A stretch of 64,000 nucleotides of DNA from Massospora cicadina. Lineage: Eukaryota; Entomophthoromycota; Entomophthoromycetes; Entomophthorales; Entomophthoraceae. Made by a program: the position numbers and the translations under genes. The DNA lies in the NCBI GenBank assembly GCA_022478985.1, contig JAKSZP010017405.1, positions 1 through 64,000 of the forward strand, read 5' to 3'. The notes under the pieces are model-generated. The model worked only from the letters and a program-made list of their open reading frames with translations, was not told where the DNA came from and searched no databases. Numbering within the stretch: the stretch's first letter is position 1; each line of letters opens with the position of its first letter. Positions 42,451-53,914 of this stretch are shown here, in pieces.

Positions 42451-43520
42451 TTGATGAGCTGCCACAAGTGATTAAAGTGTTAGATGGGATTAGACAGGAT
42501 ACCTTATTTCGTGATGGGAAACTATCTAAGAGGATTGGGGAATTGAAGCTGAGTTTCCCTAAACCCTCTGCTAGACCAGAGTTTATTATGAATGCACATT
42601 GGGCGGTAGGGCATGGTAGGTTGAGGAAGACGTTGGAGTTTTTGTGACCCCACTACTTTTGGGAGATCATGTATTATGACGTTCTGGAGAGTTAGCTGTT
42701 GTCATAGTGCCAAGTGGAGAAATTTTTCACAAAAAGACCACATATAAGCTGGTTAAGCCCAGTTCACATGGCATACCGTTTCTCTTGATGTGGTGGGGCC
42801 TTTTCCAACTGGCGTAAGCCAATCTAAGTACATAATTGTAGCAATTGACCATTTGACAAGATGGGTGGAAGCCAGGGTGATTAATGATTTGGGGGAGGTC
42901 ACTACAGCCAAGTTTATTATGGAGTGTGTTATACAAAGACGTGGCTGTCCGCAGTTCATCTTAACGGACAATGGAACCAATTTCACTTTGCATGTACAGC
43001 CCAAGTTAAATAAAATGATGGCAATCCGTGGAGTTTTGATTATACCCTACCATCCAGGATCCAATGGAATGGTGGAACAGGTCAGTGGAACATTGGTAAA
43101 CATACTCTGCATGCTTATGAGAGATCGACCCTCTGAATGTAACCTCCTACCCACAGCTGTCTTTGCATATGACATCAACTACCATTCAGCCACTGGCAAG
43201 AGTCCTTTTCAACTGCTCTATGGTAGAATTATGGCTTTACCTACCATGCTTTACTCTTGTGTGGAGGATACTGACAGCGTGGAACCGCAGCATTATATGA
43301 CCAATAATGAAGATGCTGATCAAATTACAAACGAAAGCATATTATACCAGTTTGGCTAAGAAGATTTGTTATCAGGCAGCTGACCAGAGTAAACATAGTG
43401 AAATTCTTCAGTTCGCAGTAGGAGATCATGTCTTGTTCCACGACCAATATATATATTTGGACGGAAGAACAAGCTTACTATCATTTATACCAGGTTTTCT
43501 AAACAATCAAGAAGGCTGGT
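42451..43520 (+). pseudogene. Integrase of element E (largely open)
   Basis: The zinc-binding end is readable around 42590 (AHWAVGHGRLRKTLEFL, His pair) and 42690 (degraded Cys pair). The core frame 42790-43359 is open for 189 codons and keeps all three catalytic residues in context: IIVAIDHLTRWVEARVINDL for the region of the first Asp, FILTDNGTNFTLHVQPKLNK for the second Asp, and PYHPGSNGMVEQVSGTLVNI for the Glu. GKSPFQLLYGR follows. The tail continues in another frame to 43522 with AVGDHVLFHDQY. It is the least damaged integrase core in the window. No chromodomain was seen before the LTR. Confidence 0.75.
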
Positions 43521-43620
43521 GATGATGCGTACACCATTAAGGAACCTGCAGGTAGTCAGATTATCAACTGAGTTCACACAAAGTTCCTTTGAGAATACAA
43601 GCAATATGAGCTTATTGTCT

Positions 43621-43640
43621 GGTCAAAGGGGGAGAGGTAA
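43621..43640 (+). promoter_or_regulatory. Polypurine tract of element E
   Basis: GGTCAAAGGGGGAGAGGTAA sits directly before the LTR start TGTCAAGAAA, the expected plus-strand primer. Confidence 0.78.
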
Positions 43641-44098
43641 TGTCAAGAAATTGAGATGAATAGACGATAAGCTATACATTCTGGCAGATTATTAATTAGA
43701 ATCAAATTGATCCTCAAGATTGAGCAGAAATTATATTGAGGAGAAGCGAATTAGTTTGTAGTTTTGATAGTTTGGCGAATTAAGGGAATTCCGCCAAAAC
43801 CTTGAGATAGATGAAAACTTCTAAAATAGAACAAATAGGAGATTACTAAGCAGAAGGGTGGAATCAACCTAGAATAGTGAGATAAGAGTTGAGTGGAAGA
43901 ATGAGAGGAGGAGTTTTTTGAGTAGTCTGCAGATACGTTCTGCAGTTTTATAGTATAATAAAATTGTCAATTGTGGAGATTCCTCCACACCATATATATA
44001 TATCAGTTTTTATTAAGAATTGGAAATCTGCATATCATCTGTTCCGTTGCTCAGTGGTTAATACCCTATGCAAACCAGCTTGGAAGATTCAACCCATA
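43641..44098 (+). repeat. 3' LTR of element E
   Basis: Starts TGTCAAGAAATTGAGATGAA and aligns with the D LTR through GGTTAATACCCTATGCAAAC and TTCAACCCATA. The last 18 bp expected from D (to AACA) are absent or changed, and integrase sequence of element F on the opposite strand begins at once. The D/E ending contains a tRNA-like stretch (GTTGCTCAGTGGTTAATACC). Confidence 0.78.
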
Positions 44099-46200
44099 AT
44101 GTCAAAAAAAGTAATAGGCAGGAATAGCAACTGCTTCAACCCATTTTGTGAAGTGATCAATAACTACCAGGATTTAGTGATTTCTGCTGGTAATCTGAGG
44201 TAGTGGACCTACCACGTCCAAACTTATTATATGAAACGGTTGTTGAGGCATGGTTTGGTATTGAAACTTGAGTTTGTAGCTGGATTGCTTCTTACAAATT
44301 AAGTAGGCATCAAGCACTTCAATAATAGACTCATGATTCCCTCCCAGTAGTATCTCTTCACCCACTCATAAGTATTTCATACTCCACTGTGCCCCAGAAT
44401 AGAATGGACCTCCATGATCATGGGACTCGCTCAGAAGGTCGGAGATAAGGCAACCTTTTTACCCCTACTTTCTTATACAACTTCCCACTTTCCACCTTGG
44501 TGTTGCGGGGGTGTTGAGATAACAATTTTCAGACAGGTTCATTTTCATCTTCCCAGGAGTTAGAGGTCATAAGGAGGTCATGCAGCCTCTAAGCTTCGCT
44601 ATTATCCAGGTGAATGATAGGCAGCCAAGTCAAATTATCAACGTTCATATGGCGGGTTCCAGATCAGTGCTCAATCTTCATATGTAGTGTTGGAGCTTTA
44701 AGGCCCAGAGCGCCAACTGCCCAGTGGGATTTTAATATTTTATAACCACTTCAGGGAGGTGGGGTCAGTGACCACAGTGAAGGAAGTTCCGTATAAAAAG
44801 GGGCGGTGATATTTTACAGCCAGAAGGACCACGAGGCACTCCTTCTCAGTGATGCTGTAATTGCTTTCATCCTTGGAAACATCTTGCTGAAATAGAAAAC
44901 TGGATGATCCACGCCATTATCATCCAATTGAGCCATAATGGCTCCAACAGCGTAGTCAGAGGAATTAGTAAATAGAAGAAAAAGTTTACCATAATCAGGG
45001 TGGCGCAGGATAGGGCTCTTTTTGCAACAACTGCTTTAACATCTCAAAGGTGGACTTTTGTTAAGCTCCCCAATGAAAAGGGATGTCCTTAGCCAATAGC
45101 CATACAAGAGGCTTATTCAGCTGGGCGAACTTGGGGATTAATCAGTGGTGAAACCCCATCATAACCAAAAATACCTGAATATTGCTCAGGGTTTTGGGAG
45201 CAGGAATTTCAGATATAGCTTCAACCTTTTCTTGGAGGGGTTGAATCCCATCCTGTGAGATGGCATGTCCAAGGAAATCTAACTTTTTTTGGAAAAAAGT
45301 GCACTTGGAGGGCTTTGATTTAATGTTGTTTTGACGCAAGCGTTGAAATTCTATTTCAGGTGAGTAAGATGGTCATTAAAGGTCTTAGAAAAGCAGTAAT
45401 GTAATCAAGATAGACGATGATGAAAATTAACTCGAGGCCCTACAAGATGTAATCCATGGCTCGTTGGAAAGTTGCAGAAGCGTTAAACAATCCCTGAGGT
45501 AGTTGTGAGCTGAATAGGCTTTTGCTGCAAATCAGAGCGCATTTCTTCTGATCTTGTAAAGAGAGGTCCATCTGCCAATAGCCGCTGGCCAAGTCCATAG
45601 CTGTAAAGAACTTAGATCTAGAGAGATGTGTTAGGGCGTTGTCAATGCGTGGGATATAGCTATCCTTCTTGGTGAGGTTGAATAGCCTGTGGTAGTCCAT
45701 CACAGCCTGATGACCGCTATTTTTCTTTCTAATAAGGAGGAGAGGGGATGACCAGGGCTTTGTGAAGATACCAGTATCCTAGCTTCTAGTACTGTTTGAG
45801 CTCCATCCTCATCTGTTGATCTTCAACTTTTGGTTTATGAAAAGGTTTGGATTGGATGTGACAAGCATCCCAACATTAATAATATGATTCCAACTCTTCA
45901 AATAACCATAGTCAGTCTCAGATTTAGAGAATATGTTGCTGTATGCATTTAGCAAGGCTTAACTTTTTTACAGTTCTGCAGAGGATAGTTCATTGGAGAT
46001 ATGAACGTCAGGCAATGTACATAACGATTTGTAAGCAGGTAGACCCATATCTGACATAGCTTAATGCAGTGGACCTGGTCAATCTCCTTAAAAGGGAGCA
46101 GCAAACCTTTCTCAATCACCTGATGTTTCTTTATGATCATGTTCTTAATGGTACAATTCCCCAGTAGAATATTGGTGGGTCGTTGGTAAGCTGGATCTAG
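44099..46200 (-). mobile_element. Gypsy element F, internal pol fragment
   Basis: Minus-strand pol fragment lying between the E 3' LTR and the G 3' LTR. RT at 45703-45440 has KKDSYIPRIDNALTHLSRSK, FFTAMDLASGYWQMDLSLQD and SQLPQGLFNASATFQRAMDY; the YxDD box near 45410 reads VYLDYI, so the second Asp is Tyr. The segment 45339-45142 has SKCTFFQKKLDFLGHAISQD. RNase H and integrase pieces follow, with PFHIISLDVVGPLPQ near 44240 and VIDHFTKWVEAVAIP near 44140. It belongs to another gypsy clade from E and G by its RT wording. Both ends are truncated. Confidence 0.72.
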
Positions 46201-46209
46201 GATGCCTGG

Positions 46210-46785
46210 TGCTATAAATTTGGTGGTATATCAGAGATACGCCAAAGGAGTTTTGCACAGGGTTAAGCTCACTGAGCAATAGGACTGACAATATTAAGAT
46301 TGTCATCCTTAAAACAGCATAATAGACTTTAATAAATTATGATGAAATTGTTCTAACAACACTCTTTTATTTAATTTAATATTTTACAACAAATAATTGC
46401 TGTTCCGCTTAATCGCTTCTACTAATAATCCTCCCTTTCCATTATCCTCATCTCACTTACATATTAGCGCTTCAGTCAATACTGACCCTTTTGCTTAGAT
46501 TATTCATTACCGCCATATTCTCATTTGTTCTAGCAGGGTCTACTATTTTTTATTCACAATAGCCTTAGTTTGAAGCAATCCAATAATTATTCTCATATGT
46601 TTAAATCACCTTATTTCCTGATTTGGAGGTTATACACTAATTATTCATTTGAAGCTCAGTATTGCCCTATCACCATATGTCAAGGCGATCTCCTCAATAT
46701 TGTATACTAATTGATTTGGCCAATTCTCACCCATTCTGATGTTAACTCTTAAAGTTTATCGTCCAGTCATATCAGAATCTCAACA
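46210..46785 (-). repeat. 3' LTR of element G
   Basis: 576 bp from TGTTGAGATTCTGATATGAC at 46785 to AATTTATAGCA at 46210 on the minus strand. It aligns throughout with 58207-58781 and with the solo LTR 23242-23798. The shared part near the end includes TTGCTCAGTGAGCTTAACCC, the tRNA-like stretch also found in the D and E LTRs. Confidence 0.8.
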
Positions 46786-46959
46786 TTACCCTACCTTGAC
46801 TGGATGGTAAGTCTCCTATTGTTTATATGGCTGAAGGAACTTTGCGTGCACTTGGTTAATAATCTGACCACTCATGGAATCCTTTATAGTGTAGGCATTG
46901 ATGCCCATCTTCCCAATTATCTTGAACAGACCAATACAGATGTTGGCCAGCTTGTGTTT

Positions 46960-48056
46960 TCACCCAAACACGTGCTGGTAGTGGAATATAATCATGTCCC
47001 CATCTTTGAACTGAGATAGCCAGCTATGCTGTATCTGATCAGCAGCATGATTATTTATCCTTTTGACTAAACTGAACAAGTATGCTTCAGTTTGCAGCTT
47101 AATCAACATATTTATTAAAGTTGTCAAGTAGTGCTGTAGTTCCATTCTGCTGGTATCTTCCATGCAGGCATAAAGCAGTGCTGGAAGAGCTGGGTGTAGT
47201 CCATATAGTAACTGTAATTGACTCTTCCCCAGAGCAGAATGATAGCTAATATTGTAAGCAGTGATGGTGGTGGAAAGGAGAGAACTCCAATCTGAAGGTC
47301 AATCTGTTACCATTTGTGAAGTATGTTCACCAAGGTTCTGTTAACTCAATCAACCATCCCGTTGGATTTGGGGTGATATGGGGTCATCAAAACCCTGTGG
47401 ATAGCCATCAGCTCATTTAGCCTGGGAAGGATATGGGAAGTGAAGTTAGTTCCATTATTGGTAAGAATGAACTGAGGGCAGCCATGTCACTGGATATTAC
47501 ATTCCATTATGAACTTGGCCACTGTGACTGCCCCCAAATCCTTTATCGCTCGTGCTTCTACCTACCTGGTCAAGTGGTCAATCGCCACCAGAATGTATTT
47601 GGACCAGTTAGCTCCTGTTGGCATAGGGCCAACGACATCAAGGGAAACCATATTCCAAGCAAAATGCGATTTCACTAACTGGTATGAAGTTTTCTGAAAG
47701 AACAGTTTTTCCACTTGGCACTGGTGGCAGCAAGAAATAGTTTCAAGCACATCGAAGTTCATGATCTCCCAATAGTACTGAGGTCACAAAAATTCTAGGG
47801 TCTTACGGATTCCATCATGTCAAACTGCTTGATGGGCTCTCATAATGATATTTGGTCAGGCGGAAGGCCTTGAGATATTCATGGTAGTGTCCCCTGTCCG
47901 CTTGTACAATTCACCGTTCTTCTGGAACGTGTTGGCCCTTATTTTATATAATACCTTGATGACTTGGGGCAGATCATCATCATATTTCCTGCTGAGCATT
48001 TTGTCATACGTTACATTGCTGAAATCTGCCGTAAAGGCAATAGTTGGCAATCTCAA
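46960..48056 (-). pseudogene. Integrase of element G (broken)
   Basis: Pieces in order: SNVTYDKMLSRKYDDDLPQV (near 48010), TISCCHQCQVEKLFF Cys pair (near 47730), MVSLDVVGPMPTGANWSKYI and LVAIDHLTR (47650-47565) with the first Asp, then FILTNNGTNF near 47450, where the second catalytic Asp is Asn (AAT), then PYHPKSNGMV near 47350. The tail 47163-46960 reads MLIKLQTEAYLFSLVKRINN and AADQIQHSWLSQFKDGDMII, matching element E (43310-43430). The Asp-to-Asn change abolishes catalysis. Confidence 0.7.
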
Positions 48057-48110
48057 TAAGAAATCTGAATTTTGATGTTTTGCTCCAGGTCAGAGGATGA
48101 TATTAAAGTT

Positions 48111-49300
48111 TTACGCCTGCAGCTTAAGAGCATATAGGACTAGACGCCCCTCAAGCTCTCTGAGATTCTGCAACCAGCGTAACAACGCCTGATCTTTTAT
48201 GACTTTAAGCTTTACCCCATGCAAATATACCCTGAATTGCTTTATATACATAATCACTGCTAAGCACTTCCACATAGTCACGGTATATTTTGTTTGTGGC
48301 AGTTCAAGGTACAACTACAATATACAACCAGGTGTTCCTCCCTTTTGTTATCTTGTTAAGATAAAACCGCCCAGATGGCAGAAATGGACGCATCCATCTG
48401 TACAATAAATTCCTTATAAAAATTCAGGTAGCTTAGCACTGGCGCATTGATTAATGCTGTTTGAAGGGTACCAAAGAAGCGTTGATGGCATTTCGTCCAT
48501 TCAAACACAGCATCTTTTTTCAATAACTCAAATAGCGTCCCCCAAATACAACTGAAGTTGTGTAAAAAGCGTCAGTAGTAGCCAACCATTCCCAAGGATA
48601 GTTGTATTTACCACTTACTGGTCAGCTGAGTCATTTTTCATATAGCTTTCACCTTGGCCAGTCGAGGTTTCAGCCCCTTTGCATCTACCACAAACCCAAG
48701 GTACTCCAGTTGGTCCTTGAAGAAGTGACATTTGTGGGGCTTAATCTTAATCTTGACCTCAGCAAGTCGGCGGAATACCTCCTCCAGAAGGGTAAGGTGC
48801 TCAGAAAATGTACGCAAAAAACGCTGATATCATAGAGGTACACAAGAACGCATGACAGCTTAAGATCACCAGGGATAGTGTCCATGGTCCATTGAAATGT
48901 AGCCAGGGCGTTACACAGCCCTTGAGGCATCCAGGTTGGGTCGAAAAAGCCCCTTGGACGTGATAATGGTGCAATTCTTCTGTTCCATTGCAGACAACTT
49001 GATTTGCCAGTAACCTGATATCAAATCCATTGCTGATAAGTAATGAGCTCCCCTAACCAATCCAAAGCAGTATCAATCCACATCAAGGGATATGAGTCCT
49101 CCTTGGTGATGCTGTTGAGCTTCCAGTAATATATTACTAATCAGTTGGTGACACCCTTCTTTTTTACAATAAAAATGGGCAAAGACCACAAACTCTTTTA
49201 TGGTTTGAGCATCCCTTGCTCAAGTAGCTTGTTGATCTCCTCTGTCACTAGTTCCTTGGCTGCCCTAGACTGACAGATCATCTGGGACCTGATGTGAGGA
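48111..49300 (-). pseudogene. RT and RNase H of element G (broken)
   Basis: RT fragments: KEDSYPLMWIDTALDWLG near 49090, MPQGLCNALATFQWTMDTIP near 48920, and a catalytic region VLVYLYDISVF near 48840, where YxDD has become YLYD. RNase H near 48400-48111 includes MDASISAIWAVL-like sequence, WKCLAVIMYIKQFRVYLHGV and RWLQNLRELEGRLVLYALKL. It aligns with the corresponding parts of E. Confidence 0.68.
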
Positions 49301-49574
49301 TAATCCCCAGTGTCCACTGATGGACCACCCCCCAAGTGCACCCTAAGTCATGGTCATGAACAGCAAAAATCTCCTTATATTTTTGAGATAAAGCTATCAC
49401 TCAATCCTTCTGTGCTTCTGATAACCCCATTAGTTCATTGCGCAGTAGCACATTCATTACGCCTGGTGTGGCTTAACAGGTAGGCTGAATTCATCCAGTG
49501 ACCCAAATTTGTGAACCTGGAGGACCTCCTCAATAGGGTCAAGTGTATATACGCCACTGTTTGATGCCAGCGGA

Positions 49575-49793
49575 TTTAAATTGATTTGTTTTGTAAGTTC
49601 TCTAGTAGAACCTTGATCTCCTCATGCCCCAGGAGTATAATGTCTGGAGCCACATGAGGCTCAAACCGCAATTGTGATAGTGTCCAATGACCTCCCCATA
49701 GATCCCAGCTGGTACTTCCACCTTTAATTTGGTGTTTACTATGACCAGGTGTCCGGAGGGGATGGATATAGCCTCAGAAGCTCTGAGAGGCAA
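49575..49793 (-). pseudogene. dUTPase-like domain of element G
   Basis: Reads MPLRASEAISIPSGHLVIVN then TKLKVEVPAGIYGEV, and after a frameshift APDIILLGHEEIKVLLENLQ. Known dUTPases follow IPPG...LVxTGxxxxIPxGxYGRI and later GVIDxDYRGE(I/V)KVLLxNL. The match in both halves, in the same order and spacing, supports a dUTPase fold. The catalytic Asp/Tyr of the VID.DYRG motif are not preserved (DIILLGHEE), so if ever active it is no longer. It lies between protease and RT, as in E and I. Confidence 0.58.
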
Positions 49794-50159
49794 CCCTTAT
49801 GCTCATATATCTTCTGGGGAGGGCCTGGGTCTTTCTCTAATCGATGGTAGTGCACTGAAATTACACAATAACTATAAGCGAGGTTGAACTATCCCATATG
49901 CACTGGATCCATTGGTACTCCACTGGATGTGAAATAAATTGGGATCTGCTGCCCCAAAATTTTAAAAGCCTACTTTATCATATCAATGACAGCACTGAAG
50001 TGTCACATAAAAGCGGTTCCAGTTACCAGATCATAATGGATGTTCAGTAACACTATCGCCAGAGCTACCACAAAAACTGACCCAAACCACAAGGGGAGTG
50101 CACTGTAAACTCCTTCTGAGCAATTCTTTCTGCTCCATCAGTACCATATACCATGCGAT

Positions 50160-50255
50160 GATCTACATCAGGCTTTAATATCAACTTTGCCACCAACTTA
50201 TGGGATACTATGTTAATTAAAGCACCTGTATCTACTATCACACAGACTCATGTTT
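50160..50255 (-). pseudogene. Aspartic protease of element G
   Basis: VCVIVDTGALINIVSHKLVA then KLILKPDVDHRMVYGTDG on the minus strand, with the catalytic DTG kept. It matches the protease start of D (IIDTGAPVNLIST and KPDVDHRVVYETLG). The frames around it are closed. Confidence 0.72.
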
Positions 50256-50300
50256 TGGTTATAACTTTGTCACATTATAAAATTCTGAATATGATGAATC

Positions 50301-51030
50301 TTAACTTTTTAACGCATGGACATTTAAATACTCTTCATTCCCAAGGAAATTTGTAGTCAACGCACCAACTTATGGTATTCTTTGATGATAGTGTTGACCT
50401 GAAGGGCGACGTTTAATTCTTGCAAGGAAGATGCATCTGTGGATGGGTCTAACTTGTCAGGGGAAACTTGATCAAACATTTGACAAGCATAAGATTTTCA
50501 CTGCATCAGAGATCCTTCTCCCACCATATCTTTGGCTTTCGCTTTCATCAATATATTCACTACTCAAACTGGCTGCTGATACAGGATGTGTCATTGTAAG
50601 GAGGGACTTCCATCTGAATATACAGTGGTAAGTTCAGGTAAGACATTTGGGGTTGGGATAGCGGAGGCACAGAGTCCCATTTAAACTACACTCTGACTTT
50701 TCCCTAAAAAAACTATACCTGCTGTACATGATGTATCCAATGATTGGAACAACCTCTTGCCAGGTGCCCAGGGTGGCCTCGTTTAAAAAAATTAACCCTG
50801 TAGGGTCTGCATCCTTGATTATTGCAAGATGAGCCTTGTGGGATTCTCCCTTAATTGGGGAAGCCCCAACTAGGGGTTGCAACCCGCCTACAGGTGGATG
50901 CTGGATTGGGCTCCCCATTAGCTTGGGGTAAGCCCAATCTGAAGTATCAAGGATCTGCTTCAATAATTAAATTATCATTTATTCAAATTTGGCACTGGTG
51001 ACTAATACCAAGGATGCCAAACACTCAAGT
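50301..51030. other. Stretch between G and B without a clear gene
   Basis: Probably the upstream end of G followed by older sequence. The minus frame 50963-50634 (ILDTSDWAYPKLMGSPIQHP) has no recognised domain. The last 45 bp before element B (50985-51030) read ALVTNTKDAKHSS in one plus frame, which resembles the U3-encoded frame of the chromovirus LTRs (LITNAKHPSKLS in C), so B may have landed in an older related LTR. Confidence 0.35.
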
Positions 51031-51885
51031 TGTCATGTGAACATGACATAATAGTGGGGATTAACCCCAAAGACAAGGTTGGGCGCCTGGAGGCCCAGAA
51101 GGTGAAGTTACAGGCCCTTCTTAACCTGAAGAACACCCTGGACCAACGCTGTGTCTGGGAAAAATATGCCCAGGTTGGGACCAGTGGTGCGCCAAATGCC
51201 CAGCCCCTGATGGCAGCCCAAGCGTTAAAACGAACTATCTACCAAATTATGGCAGATGGTTTGGTTCGCTTAGTTTTAAAACAAGGGTTTGAAACCTGTT
51301 CCTGCTATGAATATTGTGTTTGGTCAAATCCAAATTCAGTCAATAACTCAAGTGAAGTCAGTTTTGGCCTATTTTACTAACTTAGATGGAAGTATCGCCC
51401 TATTGGTGAGTCGCTGCTTGGGCCCACTGTGGCATAACCCCAATTTCCCCTGTCTGAGCTTAAATACATTTACCCCTGACCAACATTCCTTGTTAGTCGA
51501 CTTCCCAAATAAACCTATCCCCCGTTTTAAGTCATTTTTTATTTTATGATATTCTGAACGCTCCTGTGCGCAAACCTCTTCAAGGAGGTCTCACATTCCA
51601 TTACTCTTGCCATTGCAAGTACCATTATGCTCTCCCCTTGTGCACCGTTTGTCCGCCCAGGATCCTCCAACCTGGGCCACCTAATCCCATCTGATATGTG
51701 CACCGTGTCGCCCTTCTATGGGGTTTTATAATAAAATTTTCAATATTATGCCTCAGCGGTTATTGCTCCAGCACCCTCTGCTGGGCTCTAATCACTCTGG
51801 CACTAATGGCTAGTTCCTGGCGTTGGGCCTGTGCACCGAGCACCGCCATACTGGGAACTGGAGAGTTATAGACACTCTCCTTAAA
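51031..51885 (+). repeat. 5' LTR of element B
   Basis: Starts TGTCATGTGAACATGACA, in which TGTCATGT and ACATGACA form 8-bp inverted arms around GA, and ends CTCTCCTTAAA (TTACA in the 3' copy). A TATAATAAAATTT box near 51727 may serve as TATA or poly(A) signal. TTAGTTAACCAACC follows the LTR, matching the site after the A 5' LTR. The U3 frame here lacks its ATG, because the A of the ATG belongs to the preceding tract in the 3' copy. Confidence 0.9.
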
Positions 51886-52660
51886 TTAGTTAACCAACCA
51901 AATTTTCTTATGTGCACAAACCTTTTCTGCATGGAACTTTTCCGAAGTGGAAACAGTGGCCATTGGCTGTGGGCTCTGGCTGTCATTAGCTGCACTGCTG
52001 TTTCCTCAAACCCGAAGGTTGGAGCAACTCAGCGTTATTTTGGTTGCCTCCAACTGGAAAGTATCCACCCTTCATGTTTATACCTGATGGAGTTGGACAC
52101 TTCGATGTCCAAAAGTCGTGATTCCCCAACTTTCCACCAAAATTATTAAATTTCAAACTGAGAAACGAATTTTCCATTGCCAGCACAATCAGATGATGCT
52201 AGCAGAATTGGCGCAGATGGGCCTGGTGGTGTTGGCCTTGGATAACATTGGGCATTCCGTCACAGTTTCAGGGATAGGGTCAGTCACATTTAAAAACGCG
52301 TTTTATAATGAAACCTGGCCTCTATCTATGAACCTTTTATTTGTTCATATGGATTAAATGAGGACCTTATTCCGGTGTATCAAATTACCCCTGAGAACCC
52401 ACAGTTGACCTCTACCATGATCCAGCGCACTCAGGAGGTGGAGAAGGAACTTCGTTTCAGATATAATCAAGTATATGCACCTGCTGAAGGCATGGTGGGG
52501 TATGTGGCCTCAGTATTAAGAGTGGCCAAATATCCCACCCCCTTTTTGATTCCCAAACCAAATCTATGTGCATGCTTGAGCAAGAGGATGATAACTTTGG
52601 TGAAGTGTTGTCATTATCTTCAATAAATAAAGACTATTCAGGGTATTTTCTAATGAATGC
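51886..52660 (+). pseudogene. Element B leader between LTR and protease (no capsid domain)
   Basis: Pieces matching element A: CLQLESIHPSCLYLMELDTS (near 52050), QMMLAELAQMGLVVLALDNI (near 52200), FRYNQVYAPAEGMVGYVASV and KYPTPF (52455-52545). These sit in different frames. No Retrotrans_gag motif and no zinc knuckle are present in about 770 bp. The element therefore probably relied on particles from relatives such as C, unless the capsid is too diverged to see. Confidence 0.5.
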
Positions 52661-52689
52661 CACCCTCTCTCGCCTTTAGGGAAACTCAC

Positions 52690-53735
52690 CACTACTATTT
52701 TAGTGGATACTGACGCTACTGGAAACTATATGGACCGGTACTTAACCGACTACCCTGGGCTGAGTTACTTTCCAGGTGATGTGGTTAGAGGAGAGGCGTC
52801 CCAAGATATTTCCACTATGAAGATCATTGGAGCAGTGGATAATCAGGTTGGCAAGTACCACTTGTCTGATCACTTCAGTGCGATCAAAAACCTCCTGTTC
52901 CATATCATTTTGGGTGTGGAATGGTGGCAGAAGTTTGACGTAAGAACTAACTTGAAGGAGAATACCTTGTCTCTCACCATGAAGAATGGTCGCATATTTG
53001 TTGTGCCTTTGTCCAAAGAAAGCGCCCCAGGCAGCTTGTCCCATTGGCCCTATCATATCCTTTGTGTCCTTGCCTCAATGCAGAAGCCCTCAGTGGAAAT
53101 TCCTATACCTTCTTGCTTGGAGGGTTTGGAATCCTCTTTTGATGCAGCATCTGCCAACGCACTCCCTGAGCACTTTGAGTTTGTTTGTGACTTCAAGCTC
53201 ATGGTGGATCTAGTGCGTATCTCTTCTCCTATTTACCTTTAACTGTCCAGGAGGAAGAGGCGTTGGATGTGTGGGTGAAAGAACAGTTAGCCAAGGGTGC
53301 GATTTTTAGCGTACCTCCCCTGTATGCTCCCCCTTACTCTTTGTGGAGAAGTCTGATGGTACCTTAAGCCCATGCGTAGACTATGGTAACCTTAACAACG
53401 TTACTGTACCAGACCTCCATCCCATCCCTTTGGATTCGCAGATTGCACTTTTATTGGAGAAGACGAAGGTCTTCTCCAAGTTGGATTGCCTCAACGCGTT
53501 CAATCAGATTCATATTAAAAAGGGACAAGAGTGGTTGACTGCATTTCTTACCCAAAAAGGGATCTTCCAGTTTTGGGTTATGCCCTTTTGGCTTAAGAAT
53601 GCTACTGCTATCTTCCAACGTCGCATTGATGCAGCGTTGGGGGACTTGTTAGGAGTATGCACGGTCGCTTACATGGATGATATCCTGGTGTTTTCCCCTG
53701 ATCAGGAGTCCCATGCAGATCACCTTTGGTAGGTG
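52690..53735 (+). pseudogene. Protease and RT of element B
   Basis: The protease frame 52703-53242 begins at the active site with ILVDTDATGNYMD, where the catalytic DTG is DTD, predicted to kill the enzyme. It continues GVEWWQKFDVRTN and into the RT linker (CDFKLMVDLVRISSPIY). A frameshift near 53242 leads to RT at 53343-53732, with PCVDYGNLNNVTVPDLHPIP, KLDCLNAFNQIHIKKGQEWL and an intact AYMDDILVFSPDQESH. RT stops at a TAG at 53730 and resumes as KITKCEFFKSQVTFLGNVMF. Confidence 0.85.
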
Positions 53736-53914
53736 GTAGAGCAGTTAAAGGCAGCCAGCCTTATGTTGAAAATAACAAAGTGCGAGTTCTTTAAGTCCCA
53801 GGTCACGTTTCTGGGCAACGTCATGTTTGATTAAGGACACATGATAACTCCAGACAAGGAGAAGGCGATTCGTGAGTGTCCTACCCCCACCTCAGTTAAG
53901 GAATTAAGGAGCTT

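Larger units (their letters stand above)
40440..44098 (+). mobile_element. Gypsy element E, 3' part
   Basis: Plus-strand remnant that begins between protease and RT and ends in a 3' LTR. Order: dUTPase-like domain, RT, RNase H, integrase, polypurine tract (43621-43640), LTR (43641-44098). The 5' LTR, gag and protease are missing; the LINE lies there instead. Its pol aligns with G on the opposite strand and its LTR with D. Reading frames are closed by stops in RT and RNase H, while a 190-codon integrase stretch is open. Confidence 0.8.
46210..50300 (-). mobile_element. Gypsy element G, protease to 3' LTR
   Basis: Minus-strand order: protease (about 50255-50160), dUTPase-like domain (49793-49575), RT (49140-48600), RNase H (48430-48111), integrase (48056-46960), then a complete 3' LTR (46785-46210) preceded by AGGGTAA. 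The gag and 5' LTR are missing upstream. Its order and wording match element E on the plus strand. All frames are broken. Confidence 0.8.
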
